The notes under the pieces are model-generated. The model saw only the letters and a program-made list of their open reading frames with translations. It was not told the DNA's origin and did no database searches. Position numbers and translations under genes: made by a program. Positions 8,840 to 17,880 of a stretch of 64,000 nt of DNA are shown here, one piece after another; positions within the stretch are counted from its first letter, which is position 1, and every line of letters begins with the position of its first letter. The stretch comes from Burkholderiaceae bacterium (GTDB lineage Bacteria > Pseudomonadota > Gammaproteobacteria > Burkholderiales > Burkholderiaceae_B). Where the stretch lies: contig JAGOAJ010000001.1 in the NCBI GenBank assembly GCA_017983955.1, positions 186,001-250,000 on the forward strand, in the 5' to 3' direction.

Positions 8840-10141
8840 ATGACAAAAATCACCGGAAAGACCGCAGCAGAAATATCGGACAGCATTCGCATGCTGATCC
8901 GAAGCGACGCGCTACGGCCTGGGGATTCCTTGCCACCCGTGCGCGATCTGGCCGAGTTGCTTGATGTCAACCGCAACACGGTCGCCGCTGCCTACCAGCG
9001 GCTGGTGCAGGCAGGCATTGCTCTGACGCAAGGCCGCCTTGGCACCACCCTATGCGGGCCGCCCCGCGCGGGCGAACAAGAAGGGCTAAGCGTGGGCACC
9101 ACCTTGATCGACCTCGCCGACGGCAACCCTGACCCTCAATGGTTGCCAGATGTGGCGTCCGTGTTGGTGGGAAGCCTGCCTAAGCCATTCCTCTATGGCG
9201 AGGACACCATCCTGCCTGCCCTGCGCCAGTTGGGCGAGGATTGGCTTAGGCCGGACTGCCCAGCTCACTGGACACTCGAATTGACACATGGCGCGGTCGA
9301 TGCCATCGAGCGCTTAGCGGCGGCGCATCTGGTGCCCGGCGACAAGGTGGCGGTGGAAGACCCATGTTTTCTTGGCACCATCAACGCGCTGCGCCTAGCC
9401 GGAATGCAGGCGGTAGGCGTGGCGATGGATGGAACGGGCATGCAACCCGATGCCTTGGCGGCGGCTCTGGACAAAGGTGCGCGTGCGGTGCTACTCACGC
9501 CCCGCGCCCATAACCCGACGGGTTTGAGCCTGTCCAAACGCCGTGCGGACGCGTTAATGCGAGTCATCGCGGCGCATCCAAACGTATTGGTTATCGTCGA
9601 TGACCACTTTGCCCTCCTGGCCGAAACCCCGTATCACTCCGTCATTCCTGCCTCAACGGCGCACTGGGCACTGGTGCGCTCCGTCTCCAAGGGCCTGGGG
9701 CCAGACTTGCGCCTGGCTTTCGTGGCGTCCGATACAGAAACGGCACAGAGGTTGCGAACGCGGTTGGCCCCGGGCATGACCTGGGTAAGCCATATCCTCC
9801 AGGCCATCGTCGCCGCCTGCCTAACTTCCGACGAGGTGCGTCAGCGAGTCGACGCTGCCCGTCAGGCATACGCAGGCCGCCGGAACGAACTGCGCGCGGC
9901 CCTGTTGGCCCAGGGGGTCAACGTACCGCCCTCGGTGGGTGGGTTCAACGTATGGGTGCCCTTACCCAAGGACGAAAAAGACATAGCCTACGCACTGGTC
10001 AAAAGGGGCTGGCTGGTTCGGCCAGGCAGCGCTTTTGACGTGCACGCTAAGTCTCAGGCCATCCGGGTAACTGTATCTACGTTGCAAGATGGGCAAGCAC
10101 AGCATTTCGCCCAGGACTTGAAAGCATGCCTCGCCTCGTGA
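8840..10141 (+). CDS. MocR-type transcriptional regulator (GntR HTH + aminotransferase domain)
   Basis: Chimeric regulator, 433 residues. A GntR winged helix occupies roughly residues 8-72 (LPPVRDLAELLDVNRNTV) and is followed by a fold-type I aminotransferase domain. The PLP-binding lysine is Lys284 in SVSKGLGPDLR, and HNPTG (224-228) and the aspartate in IVDDH (252-256) complete the cofactor site. MocR proteins usually sense PLP or an amino compound and control a neighbouring gene, here most likely the divergent DapA-like aldolase and the permease that starts 22 bp downstream. A purely enzymatic role is unlikely given the intact HTH. Confidence 0.9.
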   Translation: MTKITGKTAAEISDSIRMLIRSDALRPGDSLPPVRDLAELLDVNRNTVAAAYQRLVQAGIALTQGRLGTTLCGPPRAGEQEGLSVGTTLIDLADGNPDPQWLPDVASVLVGSLPKPFLYGEDTILPALRQLGEDWLRPDCPAHWTLELTHGAVDAIERLAAAHLVPGDKVAVEDPCFLGTINALRLAGMQAVGVAMDGTGMQPDALAAALDKGARAVLLTPRAHNPTGLSLSKRRADALMRVIAAHPNVLVIVDDHFALLAETPYHSVIPASTAHWALVRSVSKGLGPDLRLAFVASDTETAQRLRTRLAPGMTWVSHILQAIVAACLTSDEVRQRVDAARQAYAGRRNELRAALLAQGVNVPPSVGGFNVWVPLPKDEKDIAYALVKRGWLVRPGSAFDVHAKSQAIRVTVSTLQDGQAQHFAQDLKACLAS

Positions 10142-10163
10142 AACACAAAGGCGGACAGCAGCA

Positions 10164-11648
10164 ATGAACTACCTGCTATGGTTGCTTCCGGCGCTGGTGG
10201 TGGCGGCGGCCGTCGCCAGTGGCCGCATAAACACAACGTATGCAGCGCTGCTTGGCTTGATCGCGGCCATCCCAGTTGCCGCATTCAGCGGCCCTGTGAA
10301 CTTGGGCAGCGCACAGTTGGCGTCGGCGCTGGCGCGTGGGCTATGGATAGGCACAACGATTGCGCCCTACATCCTTGGCGGCCTGTTGTTCTGGCAGGTC
10401 GCAATGCCTGCCGCAAAGCCTGCGTCGGCCAGCGCATCGCTTGGGAAAACGGTCACGCCAGCCCCCGAGTCTACATTGGCGCAACGCCGACTATTGTTCT
10501 TCGCCTGCTTTCTGATCGGTCCGTTCGCCGAATCCGCCACCGGCTTTGGTGTCGGCATGCTGGGCACAGTGGCAATGATCCGGCCCTTGCGTATTGCCCC
10601 TCGCCACATCATGGTTTTCGCGCTGATGAGCCAGACCCTGATTCCTTGGGGCGGCATGGGCAGCGGCACGATGTTGGCGGCAGCCTATGCGCGGATGCCT
10701 GCGGCCGAACTCGGCCTTTACGCGATGGTACCGACAGCGCTGCTTATGCTGGTCTGGCTCCCTTTGTTCTGGCGAACGGCGGCGCGGGCCGGATTCACGA
10801 CGCCCACTTCCGAATACGTGCGTGAAACCAGCTGGATACTTGCAGGGCTTGGCCTGCTGTCCGTGACCACTTTCTACCTAGGTCCGGAAACTGCCATGCT
10901 GGCAGCCTACGGTCCGATGATCGTGCTGTACTACCTGCGCACACAGCGGCCAAGCATGGACAAGCTTTTTGCCACCATGTACAAGACGCTGCCTTTTATA
11001 CTGCTCATCAGCGGATTAGCCCTGACCCGATTGCTTCCAGAGATGCAAACCACGCTTTCCAGCTTGGGCAAGTTGACACCCTTCAACGACCTGCCGGCGT
11101 GGTCGCCCCTGTACCACGCCGGCAGCTGGTTGATCCTTGGTGGCCTGTTGACTGCGCTTATGCAAGGGCGGTTCCATTTACTTGGCCAAGAAGCCCACTC
11201 GGCATGGGCAACCGGGAAGCCGGCAGTGCTGGCTGTGTTCCTATTTGCCATGATGGCCGAGGTGCTATCGGCCGGTGGTATCTCACAAGCTATTGCTGAC
11301 GGCATGTTCGCTACGCTGCACCAGGGTTCCCTACTGTTGATGCCGCTACTGTCAGGCACCTTCGGCATTCTCACCAACAGCGGTAATGCGCCAAACAGCT
11401 TATTTATGCCGTCACAGCTTGCACTTGCCGCGCAGGCAGGCCTAAGCATACCGGCCGTTGCTGCCCTCCAGCACGTCTCGGGCACGTCGATGAGTCTGTT
11501 CTCGCCAGTCAGGATGTCGATTGCCGCGAGCTTGGCTCAAGGGCGTGGCCAGGAGCGCGCTGTCTATGTCGCACTTCTGCCCTACGGCGCCCTTGGCTTC
11601 GCTTTATTGATATTGATGGCCTTAGCCGTAGTCGTGTGTGGTCGGTAG
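10164..11648 (+). CDS. L-lactate permease (LctP) family transporter
   Basis: Inner-membrane carboxylate permease of 494 residues with about 12 or more hydrophobic segments. Family signatures include ESATGFGVGMLGTV (near residues 120-133), QTLIPWGGMGSGTML (near 157-171) and the late SGTFGILTNSGNAPN loop (near 400-414), all typical of LctP/GlcA transporters for lactate or glycolate. It starts 22 bp after the MocR gene and is probably co-transcribed with it. With the divergent aldolase this suggests uptake of a hydroxy or oxo acid that the aldolase processes. Its 3' end overlaps the convergent TfuA-like gene by 27 bp. Confidence 0.85.
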   Translation: MNYLLWLLPALVVAAAVASGRINTTYAALLGLIAAIPVAAFSGPVNLGSAQLASALARGLWIGTTIAPYILGGLLFWQVAMPAAKPASASASLGKTVTPAPESTLAQRRLLFFACFLIGPFAESATGFGVGMLGTVAMIRPLRIAPRHIMVFALMSQTLIPWGGMGSGTMLAAAYARMPAAELGLYAMVPTALLMLVWLPLFWRTAARAGFTTPTSEYVRETSWILAGLGLLSVTTFYLGPETAMLAAYGPMIVLYYLRTQRPSMDKLFATMYKTLPFILLISGLALTRLLPEMQTTLSSLGKLTPFNDLPAWSPLYHAGSWLILGGLLTALMQGRFHLLGQEAHSAWATGKPAVLAVFLFAMMAEVLSAGGISQAIADGMFATLHQGSLLLMPLLSGTFGILTNSGNAPNSLFMPSQLALAAQAGLSIPAVAALQHVSGTSMSLFSPVRMSIAASLAQGRGQERAVYVALLPYGALGFALLILMALAVVVCGR

Positions 11649-12290
11649 GCCGCGCTGTTCTTTTCTAAATATAGGGTCGCGTAAGATTTTGAGTGATTTC
11701 AGAAGTTCACAGGCGTCGTGATGCTTGCTGTTCATTAGCAATGGCGTGTCTGGCAAAATCAGCCCCTCGTTCTCTGCCACGACTTTAATGTTGTTCCATG
11801 AACGGACATCAAGTGGTATTTCGCAAAAAGCGCGGGCTATTTTCCTCAGCCGTTTCATACTAAAGCCAAGCTTTCGACAATATGCGATTGGCTCGATTAA
11901 CGGAACCGTCAATTGCTCGAATCGCTCGCTCGTATAGAGCGTCATAATGAGCTCTTGAAGACTCAGGTGTTCAGAGTGCTGCTTCAAGGCGCGCAATGTT
12001 TCAAACACCTGTCCACGCCCTTTGATTTCAGTATGTTCTAGCTGTACCGCCAGTAAGGCGCCAAGGCTGGAAGCGCCATAGATGGACACGCCGCGATCAA
12101 GGGCTTCGAGGACCTCCTGAATACCGAGCCTCTGGTCGGCATCAAGGATTCCGTCGATGATAACCACCTGTTGTTGGGGGCCAATCGCATTGAGATCACC
12201 CCGTACAATTGGCCCCCGATAATCGGCGTCCAGAATGCTGCGTGCTTCTGCGGCGCCAAGACTCAGGCCCAAGAATACAACGGGATTGAT
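11622..12290 (-). CDS. TfuA-like protein, orphan
   Basis: TfuA-domain protein of about 216-222 residues. TfuA partners YcaO enzymes in peptide backbone thioamidation or microcin-type modification. Seen here: VVFLGLSLGAAEAR at the N-terminus, VVIIDGIL, and YGASSLGALLAVQL matching the TfuA core, with GRGQVFETLRAL after it. The start is uncertain. The conserved VVFLG lies upstream of the TTG at 12272, and the only well placed ribosome binding site (AGGAGGAAAGG) points to an ATC codon at 12290, where an ATG would be expected. The site overlaps the stop of the upstream CoA-transferase gene, so translation is probably coupled. No YcaO gene is present in the window. Confidence 0.75.
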   Translation of the reverse strand: MNPVVFLGLSLGAAEARSILDADYRGPIVRGDLNAIGPQQQVVIIDGILDADQRLGIQEVLEALDRGVSIYGASSLGALLAVQLEHTEIKGRGQVFETLRALKQHSEHLSLQELIMTLYTSERFEQLTVPLIEPIAYCRKLGFSMKRLRKIARAFCEIPLDVRSWNNIKVVAENEGLILPDTPLLMNSKHHDACELLKSLKILRDPIFRKEQRGLPTTHDYG

Positions 12291-12301
12291 GTCCTTTCCT
12301 C

Positions 12302-12943
12302 CTACTGCAACAGCCGTATTCCGGTCTTTTCCTGAATTTCCGCGAATGTCACGCCATCGGCCAGCTCGACAAGCTTGAGGCCGTCCGGGGTGATGTCCAT
12401 CACGCCAAGGTCAGTGATGATGCGATCGACCACAGCGGCGCCTGTAAGGGGCAAGGTGCATTCAGGCAGGATTTTCAGGTCGGTCGTGCCGTCTTTCAGA
12501 CGTGCAACGTGCTCCATCAGCACAACCACCCGCTGGACGCCCGCGACGAGGTCCATGGCGCCGCCCATGCCTTTCACCATTTTTCCTGGAATCATCCAAT
12601 TGGCGAGGTCTCCGTTCTGGCTGACCTGCATGGCGCCAAGAATGGTCAGGTTGATTTTCCCGCCGCGTATCATGGCAAAGCTCTGGTCAGTGCCAAAGAT
12701 AGAGGAACCCGGAAGCGTGGTCACGGTCTGCTTGCCAGCGTTGATCAGGTCTGCATCCACCTTATCTTCCGTGGGGAAAGGGCCGATTCCCATCAAACCG
12801 TTTTCGCTTTGCAACCAAACTTCGATGTCTTCAGGGACATAGTTGGCAACCAGGGTCGGGATACCAATACCAAGATTGACGTAGAAGCCGTCCTGCAGCT
12901 CTTGGGCGGCACGCGCCGCCATTTGATCTTTTGTCCATGCCAT
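12302..12943 (-). CDS. scoB: 3-oxoacid CoA-transferase subunit B
   Basis: Beta subunit of a succinyl-CoA:3-oxoacid (or 3-oxoadipate) CoA-transferase, 213 residues. The CoA-thioester-forming glutamate is Glu47 in the [10 protein letters not shown] motif, and [10 protein letters not shown] near residues 23-32 is characteristic. It activates acetoacetate or a related 3-oxoacid using succinyl-CoA. The subunit A gene ends 4 bp upstream, so they form one heteromeric enzyme. Sequence alone does not decide between ScoB and PcaJ; the absence of other beta-ketoadipate genes nearby favours ScoB. A TfuA-like gene follows immediately. Confidence 0.93.
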   Translation of the reverse strand: MAWTKDQMAARAAQELQDGFYVNLGIGIPTLVANYVPEDIEVWLQSENGLMGIGPFPTEDKVDADLINAGKQTVTTLPGSSIFGTDQSFAMIRGGKINLTILGAMQVSQNGDLANWMIPGKMVKGMGGAMDLVAGVQRVVVLMEHVARLKDGTTDLKILPECTLPLTGAAVVDRIITDLGVMDITPDGLKLVELADGVTFAEIQEKTGIRLLQ

Positions 12944-12947
12944 AGCG

Positions 12948-13655
12948 TCAGTCTCCTGTTTTTTGCGTCACTGTGCGGTTCTCGATGCGCTTCTCGGGGT
13001 TGGGATTGTGCACGATGCGATGCACATAGACGCCCGGGAGATGCACATCGTCAGGGGCGAGCTCGCCGTTCTCCACGACGTTCTCCACTTCGACGATGGT
13101 GATTTTTCCTGCACTGGCGACAGCAGGATTGAAGCCGCGCGCCGTCAGGCGGAACCGCAGATTTCCCGATTTATCGGCAGTGTGGGCTTTTACCAACGAG
13201 ACATCGGGGAAGAAGGATTCTTCCATCAAATAGACTTCCCCATTGAATTCACGCGTTTCCTTGCCTTCGGCGATCACCGTACCGACCCCAGTGCGGGTGA
13301 AGAAGGCGGGAATTCCGGCGCCGCCCGCGCGCAGCTTCTCGGCGAGCGTGCCCTGGGGAGTGAACTCCAGTTCCAGCTCACCGGCAAGATATTGACGCTC
13401 AAATTCCTTGTTCTCGCCTACATAGGATGAGTACATTTTCTTAATCTGCCGGGTCAGCAGCAGCTTGCCCAGCCCGAGGCCATCAGTCCCGGCATTGTTG
13501 GAGATCACTGACAGGTTCTGCACACCGCTGTCACGCAAGGCATCGATCAACAGATCCGGAACTCCACACAGGCCGAAACCACCGACAGCAATCAACTGAC
13601 CGTCGGCTACCACGTTCTGCAAGGCAGCCGCGGCTGAAGGGTAAATCTTGTTCAA
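12948..13655 (-). CDS. scoA: 3-oxoacid CoA-transferase subunit A
   Basis: Alpha subunit of the two-subunit CoA-transferase, 235 residues. It carries the glycine-rich [14 protein letters not shown] loop (residues 23-36), the [10 protein letters not shown] segment (54-63) and the [19 protein letters not shown] motif typical of ScoA/PcaI. It is the first gene of a scoA-scoB-tfuA-like run. The product interconverts acetoacetate and acetoacetyl-CoA, so it could take up acetoacetate released by the HMG-CoA lyase encoded at 59.6 kb, although that link is inferred from biochemistry and not from gene order. Confidence 0.93.
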   Translation of the reverse strand: MNKIYPSAAAALQNVVADGQLIAVGGFGLCGVPDLLIDALRDSGVQNLSVISNNAGTDGLGLGKLLLTRQIKKMYSSYVGENKEFERQYLAGELELEFTPQGTLAEKLRAGGAGIPAFFTRTGVGTVIAEGKETREFNGEVYLMEESFFPDVSLVKAHTADKSGNLRFRLTARGFNPAVASAGKITIVEVENVVENGELAPDDVHLPGVYVHRIVHNPNPEKRIENRTVTQKTGD

Positions 13656-13710
13656 AGCAATCTCCGTAGACGGAAAAAAAAGCGAGTCGTTCAGATCAAG
13701 CGAAGTCTGT

Positions 13711-14352
13711 TCAGTTCGGCCAAGCCGAGCCCTGGATGAGCGAGCAGAAGTTAATGCGCTTGTATTCAGGCATCTTCAGCGCCAGTACATCGGCCTTGAC
13801 GTTGCCGAACGTCGTTTCGGGCTTCTTGCGTGTGCCTTCGGCGAAATGGTGGATGATGCCTTCCTTGAAGTTGTCTTCGCGGGGATGGCAGGCGCACACC
13901 TGATGGCGATGCTCGGGCGTGAAATCGTGATAGGCGATGCCCAGCACGTCCATTTCCACGCCGGCTGTCACCAGCGCAATGGTGGGCCGCATATGCTCGG
14001 GGATGCCCGGTGTCGTGTGCAGTGCGATGGCCGCCCACACATCATCGACATCGCGCTCGGGCACGCCGTAGCTCTTCATGAAGTCGCGAGCGGCATTAGC
14101 ACCATCGACTTCAAAGCGCAAATCGGGGCTGGCGTATTTTTCCGTAAGGCCCATGTCGTGGAACATGGCACCCAGGTAAAGCAGTTCAGGGTCGTACTTC
14201 AGTTTGCGTCGCTCACCCGACAGCGCGCCCCACAGGAATACCCTGCGGCTGTGGTTGTACAAAAGGTCGTCTTCGGTGTCACGAACCAGTTCAGTGGCGG
14301 CGCGGGCGATTTCGCTATCAGGTATCTGAATACCTGCAATAATTTCGGACAT
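13711..14352 (-). CDS. HD-domain hydrolase, cyanamide-hydratase-like
   Basis: Metal-dependent HD-superfamily protein, 213 residues from the ATG at 14352, which has a GGAG site 7 bp upstream; longer starts lack one. The metal-binding pattern is NHSRRVFLWG, MFHDMGLT and a later IALHTTPG, with RFEVDGANAARDF between them. This arrangement resembles the cyanamide hydratase (Ddi2/3) branch rather than (p)ppGpp or cyclic-dinucleotide HD enzymes. Fifty-five bp separate it from scoA downstream and 205 bp from the GlxA-type regulator upstream, so it may have its own promoter. The substrate is unknown. Confidence 0.8.
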   Translation of the reverse strand: MSEIIAGIQIPDSEIARAATELVRDTEDDLLYNHSRRVFLWGALSGERRKLKYDPELLYLGAMFHDMGLTEKYASPDLRFEVDGANAARDFMKSYGVPERDVDDVWAAIALHTTPGIPEHMRPTIALVTAGVEMDVLGIAYHDFTPEHRHQVCACHPREDNFKEGIIHHFAEGTRKKPETTFGNVKADVLALKMPEYKRINFCSLIQGSAWPN

Positions 14353-14557
14353 GGCATGCTCCATAATCAGGCAAGCCTTCATCAAGGTGAGAATCACCAG
14401 GGAAGTGCATTGCAGTGGTTGTGAGCGTTCGGCAAAAGTCTGGCAGCGCGGTTCCGCTCTTCTCTTTTATAGTCTTTGGCGGGGTATGCGGACAATGCTG
14501 GATAGGCGTCAGATCACGCCAAAATAGCGCAGTTTCACGCCATATGATCTATTCGAG

Positions 14558-15556
14558 CTATGGCACCACTGATTTTGCAGGTTTTCGGTCGGTGGGCTCT
14601 GGGCGTTGGAAGCTGGCCCGGTATTTCGCTGGCGTCACCCTCAAGCGTTCCTTGAACACAAGTCGCATGCGATCCGCATTACCGAAGCCGCACTTAAAAG
14701 CAACTGTTTTCAGAGGCTGGTCGGTGCTCTCCAGCACCATTCGAGCTGCGTCAATACGTGCACGTAAAACGAACTCATGGGGCGTAATTTCGGTTTCCTG
14801 AACAAAGTGCCGAGTCAGGTTCCTCGTGCTCATGCCAACAACATTGGCAAGTGATTGCAGTGTATGACGTTCACTGATGTTCGCCATGACGTATTGTTGA
14901 AGGCGCGCAACCGGCGAAGCGGGGTCGGTGGGCGTGCTGAGGTAGGGGCTGAATTGGGATTGACCACCTTGCCGCTGCGCGACAACCACCAGTCTTTTTG
15001 CAACGGTCAGGGCGATCTGCGCGCCATGATGTTCCCTGACCAGCGCCAATGCAAGGTCTATGCCGGCTGTCACTCCGGCTGATGTAATGAGGCGGCCATC
15101 ACGGACATAGATGGAGTCGGGCTCGACCCTGGCTTTAGGAAATTCACAGGCCAATTGCTGGGCATTCTGCCAGTGTGTAGTGGCACGCCGATCATCGAGC
15201 AGCCCTGCGTGGCCCAATACAAAGGCGCCTGTGCAGATGGAGCCATAGATACCTGCCTGTGCATGAGCGGTTGCAAGCCATTGAATGAGTGAGGTTGGTG
15301 GGAATTCAGGCACATCAGGGCCGCCGGCTACCAGTACGATGTCAAAGGGACATTCGGCTTCTGCAAAGCTGCGATCAGCGATCAGGAGCATTCCACTGGA
15401 AGTCCGTAGGGGGTTCCGATGTTCTGCAACCAGAATGGTCTCGTATTGAGCATCAGGCTCTAAAAAGTGGTTGGCTTCGGCGAAGACATCAATCGGCCCG
15501 GCCACATCAAGCGCCTGGACGCCCTCATGTATGGCAATTGCAATGGTACGTGTCAT
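14558..15556 (-). CDS. GlxA-family transcriptional regulator (DJ-1/PfpI + AraC HTH)
   Basis: A 332-residue regulator. The N-terminal DJ-1/PfpI-like domain (about residues 1-190) has a nucleophile-elbow cysteine in SICTGAFVLGHAG. The C-terminal AraC-type double helix-turn-helix (about 220-320) contains LQSLANVVGMSTRNLTRHF and VAFKCGFGNADRMRLVFK. Members often control amino acid or amine catabolism near them. It sits between a LysR gene and the cyanamide-hydratase-like gene on the same strand, which makes the HD gene and the CoA-transferase operon its likeliest targets. A missing base or truncation is not seen. Confidence 0.9.
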   Translation of the reverse strand: MTRTIAIAIHEGVQALDVAGPIDVFAEANHFLEPDAQYETILVAEHRNPLRTSSGMLLIADRSFAEAECPFDIVLVAGGPDVPEFPPTSLIQWLATAHAQAGIYGSICTGAFVLGHAGLLDDRRATTHWQNAQQLACEFPKARVEPDSIYVRDGRLITSAGVTAGIDLALALVREHHGAQIALTVAKRLVVVAQRQGGQSQFSPYLSTPTDPASPVARLQQYVMANISERHTLQSLANVVGMSTRNLTRHFVQETEITPHEFVLRARIDAARMVLESTDQPLKTVAFKCGFGNADRMRLVFKERLRVTPAKYRASFQRPEPTDRKPAKSVVP

Positions 15557-15602
15557 TGTGGATTCCCTTTACTTGCCCCGTGCAGTGTCGCAATCAGCTC
15601 CA

Positions 15603-16532
15603 TCAGCAAGGCGAGTTGACGGACACCCCATCGGTCAGAACAATTTTCAATAACTCAATAAACGCGATTGTCCGCTGCGGCAATAAACGTCGTCCAGGCG
15701 TTACGCACCACACAGTGGTAGGGGGTAGACTCCAATCGGGCAGTATGCGTTGAATGGCACCTTGTTTGACCAGTGTTTGCGCGAAGCGCTCGGACAACCC
15801 CACAATGCCCAGCCCCTGCGCTGATAAAGCCTGCTGCAATCCCATAGAGTTTGCGGACAGCGAACGCTGGGGTAGCCCCTCCCAGCGCTCAGCTCCCCTG
15901 GATAGCCGCCACGGTTGATGTTCGCCACCGCTAACAACAAGCACCAGGCCGGCATGCTGAAGCACGTCAGCTGGCTCTTGGGGTGTCCCATGCCGCTTCA
16001 GGTAGTCTGGGCTTGCATACAAGCCATTATGCAGGGTGGTAATGCGACGGGCCACCAAGGAACTATCGTCAGGTAGTTGGGTCGCAACCCGTACGGCCAC
16101 ATCAAAACGTTCAGCGATCAGGTCTACGCGTCGTGCCGAAAGGTCCAGATCCAGATGAACATCGGGATACTGTCGTGAAAATTCACTTAAGAAATCCACT
16201 AGCGATAGTTCGTGGAACTCTGGGGGCAGCGACACGCGCAGCGTTCCGTGCGGGATGACTTGTCGATGTAAGGCAAGTGCCGTAGCAGCTTCCGCTTCGT
16301 CGGCCAGGCGCCTGGCGTGCTCCAGCATACCTAGGCCGAAGTCCGTCAGTACCAGGCGTCGTGTGCTGCGCTGCATCAAGCGCTCGCCAAATTGGTTTTC
16401 CATATCAGTGAGCCGCCGCGAGAGCGTCGACTTGGGGAAGCCCGTTAGTTCGGATGCTCGCGTAAAGCTGCCCGCCTCAACAATATGGGCAAAGAGTATC
16501 AAGTCATTTGCGTAAAGAGTCATTGCAGTCAT
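15603..16532 (-). CDS. LysR-family transcriptional regulator
   Basis: About 309 residues from the ATG at 16532; an upstream in-frame start at 16574 would add 14 residues that do not belong to the conserved domain. The winged HTH spans roughly residues 8-66, with FAHIVEAGSFTRASELTG and KSTLSRRLTDMENQFG, followed by a substrate-binding-like effector domain with DVHLDLDLS. It is divergent from the cytochrome b561 gene, with 144 bp between the starts, and may regulate that gene or itself. The effector cannot be predicted. Confidence 0.88.
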   Translation of the reverse strand: MTAMTLYANDLILFAHIVEAGSFTRASELTGFPKSTLSRRLTDMENQFGERLMQRSTRRLVLTDFGLGMLEHARRLADEAEAATALALHRQVIPHGTLRVSLPPEFHELSLVDFLSEFSRQYPDVHLDLDLSARRVDLIAERFDVAVRVATQLPDDSSLVARRITTLHNGLYASPDYLKRHGTPQEPADVLQHAGLVLVVSGGEHQPWRLSRGAERWEGLPQRSLSANSMGLQQALSAQGLGIVGLSERFAQTLVKQGAIQRILPDWSLPPTTVWCVTPGRRLLPQRTIAFIELLKIVLTDGVSVNSPC

Positions 16533-16676
16533 TCCAAGCCCCAATTGTTCCAAATATGGAAATATTGTACCCATAACCAGGGGTTTTTCTTCAATCTTAT
16601 TTCTAATACACTCGTTATATCACTAAGCATCACGCTTTTCTCAATGGCGGATAGCACCACTTTCTGGATGTAGTCA

Positions 16677-17216
16677 ATGAATCACCGCTATACCCGTACG
16701 GCCATATTCCTGCACTGGCTGGTCGCCTTAGGGCTGGTAGGCACATTTGCCCTGGGCTTTTATATGCAAGATCTGCCTTTATCGCCCAATAAACTGAAGC
16801 TGTACTCATGGCACAAATGGGCCGGTATGACATTACTGGTCTTGATTGTGGTTCGTCTGGCGTGGCGCATGGCCCATAAAGCACCCAAATTGCCAGCCAC
16901 CATGGGTCCTATGGCCCGATTGGCTGCCCATGTCGGCCACTGGCTACTTTATTCCTTGATGTTGGCAATCCCCGTCAGCGGCTGGTTGATGAGCTCGGCA
17001 CAGGGTTTTCAGGTGGTGTGGTTTGGGATACTGCCCTTGCCTGACCTTGTATCAAAAGATGCCGCCCTGGGCGAACTGCTCAACGACGTTCACGTCGTAC
17101 TGAATTACACGCTGCTGGTGGCCGTCATCGGACACGTAGCTGCGGCATTGCAACATCATTTCATCAAGAAAGACAATGTGCTGACCCGCATGTTGCCCTT
17201 TGTTGGCAAAGCATAA
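16677..17216 (+). CDS. Cytochrome b561 family protein
   Basis: Four-helix di-heme b-type membrane cytochrome of 179 residues, similar in size and pattern to E. coli CybB/YceJ. Candidate heme ligands are His13 (IFLHWLV), His46 (SWHKWAG), His88 (VGHWLLY) and His153 (VIGHVAAALQHH), each in or next to a hydrophobic helix. It would move electrons between the quinone pool and a periplasmic partner. Two YceI genes follow on the same strand, the same pairing as yceJ-yceI in E. coli, so the three probably work together. Confidence 0.9.
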   Translation: MNHRYTRTAIFLHWLVALGLVGTFALGFYMQDLPLSPNKLKLYSWHKWAGMTLLVLIVVRLAWRMAHKAPKLPATMGPMARLAAHVGHWLLYSLMLAIPVSGWLMSSAQGFQVVWFGILPLPDLVSKDAALGELLNDVHVVLNYTLLVAVIGHVAAALQHHFIKKDNVLTRMLPFVGKA

Positions 17217-17264
17217 GCACGACACTGACAGATACTTAGACATTAACGATTAACGGAGCACCTT

Positions 17265-17837
17265 ATGACGATTTCCTTACTGCGGCCAATTGCCATTGCC
17301 GCCGCCTTAAGCTTGGGCACACTAGGCAGCGCTGGCGCTGCCCAATATACGACATTAGACGCCACAGCCAGCCACATCTCGTTTGGCTACAGTCAGATGG
17401 GCGTGGGCATGGAAGGCCGCTTCGGCAACGTCAAAGCCACACAATTCAGCTTTGATCCCGCAACCCCTGAAACAGCCCAAGTCGCTATCGAAATCCCCTT
17501 GGCCAGCATAGACGCAGGCTACAGCGACGCGAATACCGAGCTTGAAAAAACCGAATGGCTGAACCTGGCCGCCCACCCTTTGGCTGAGTTTCAGTCCAGC
17601 ACAGTCCAGGCCTTAGGTGATAACCGCTACCAGGTAAGCGGCGTACTTGCCATCAAGGGCAAAATCAAGGAAGTAACCGCGCCATTTACCTTTAAGGAAA
17701 CCGGGAACACTGGCATCTTTGAAGGCAGCTTTACTTTTCAGCGCGCCGACTTCGGGATCGGAGACGGCCAGTGGAAGGATTTCAGCATTGTTGCCAACGA
17801 TATTCAGATCAAATTTCACTTCGTCGCCCATCCATAA
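17265..17837 (+). CDS. YceI family periplasmic protein (first copy)
   Basis: Lipocalin-like polyisoprenoid-binding protein of 190 residues with a Sec signal peptide ending near GSAGA/AQY (residue 26). The mature part has the YceI signatures ASHISFGYSQMGVGMEGRF and WLNLAAHPLAEFQSS. Family members bind isoprenoid quinone-like lipids, fitting the upstream cytochrome b561. It shares only moderate similarity with the next YceI gene, so the pair appears to be an older duplication or two separate acquisitions. Confidence 0.9.
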   Translation: MTISLLRPIAIAAALSLGTLGSAGAAQYTTLDATASHISFGYSQMGVGMEGRFGNVKATQFSFDPATPETAQVAIEIPLASIDAGYSDANTELEKTEWLNLAAHPLAEFQSSTVQALGDNRYQVSGVLAIKGKIKEVTAPFTFKETGNTGIFEGSFTFQRADFGIGDGQWKDFSIVANDIQIKFHFVAHP

Positions 17838-17880
17838 ACACGACCTATATATTCACCAACTTATCTACACAGGATTCATT

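Noticed and set aside
11622..14352. RiPP biosynthesis cluster around the TfuA-like gene
   Set aside because: No YcaO, no precursor-like small ORF and no dedicated transporter or protease is present; the neighbours are CoA-transferase and HD-domain genes.
17719..17880. Upstream extension of the second yceI gene
   Set aside because: The extension overlaps the first yceI gene in another frame and would bury the obvious signal peptide at 17881.
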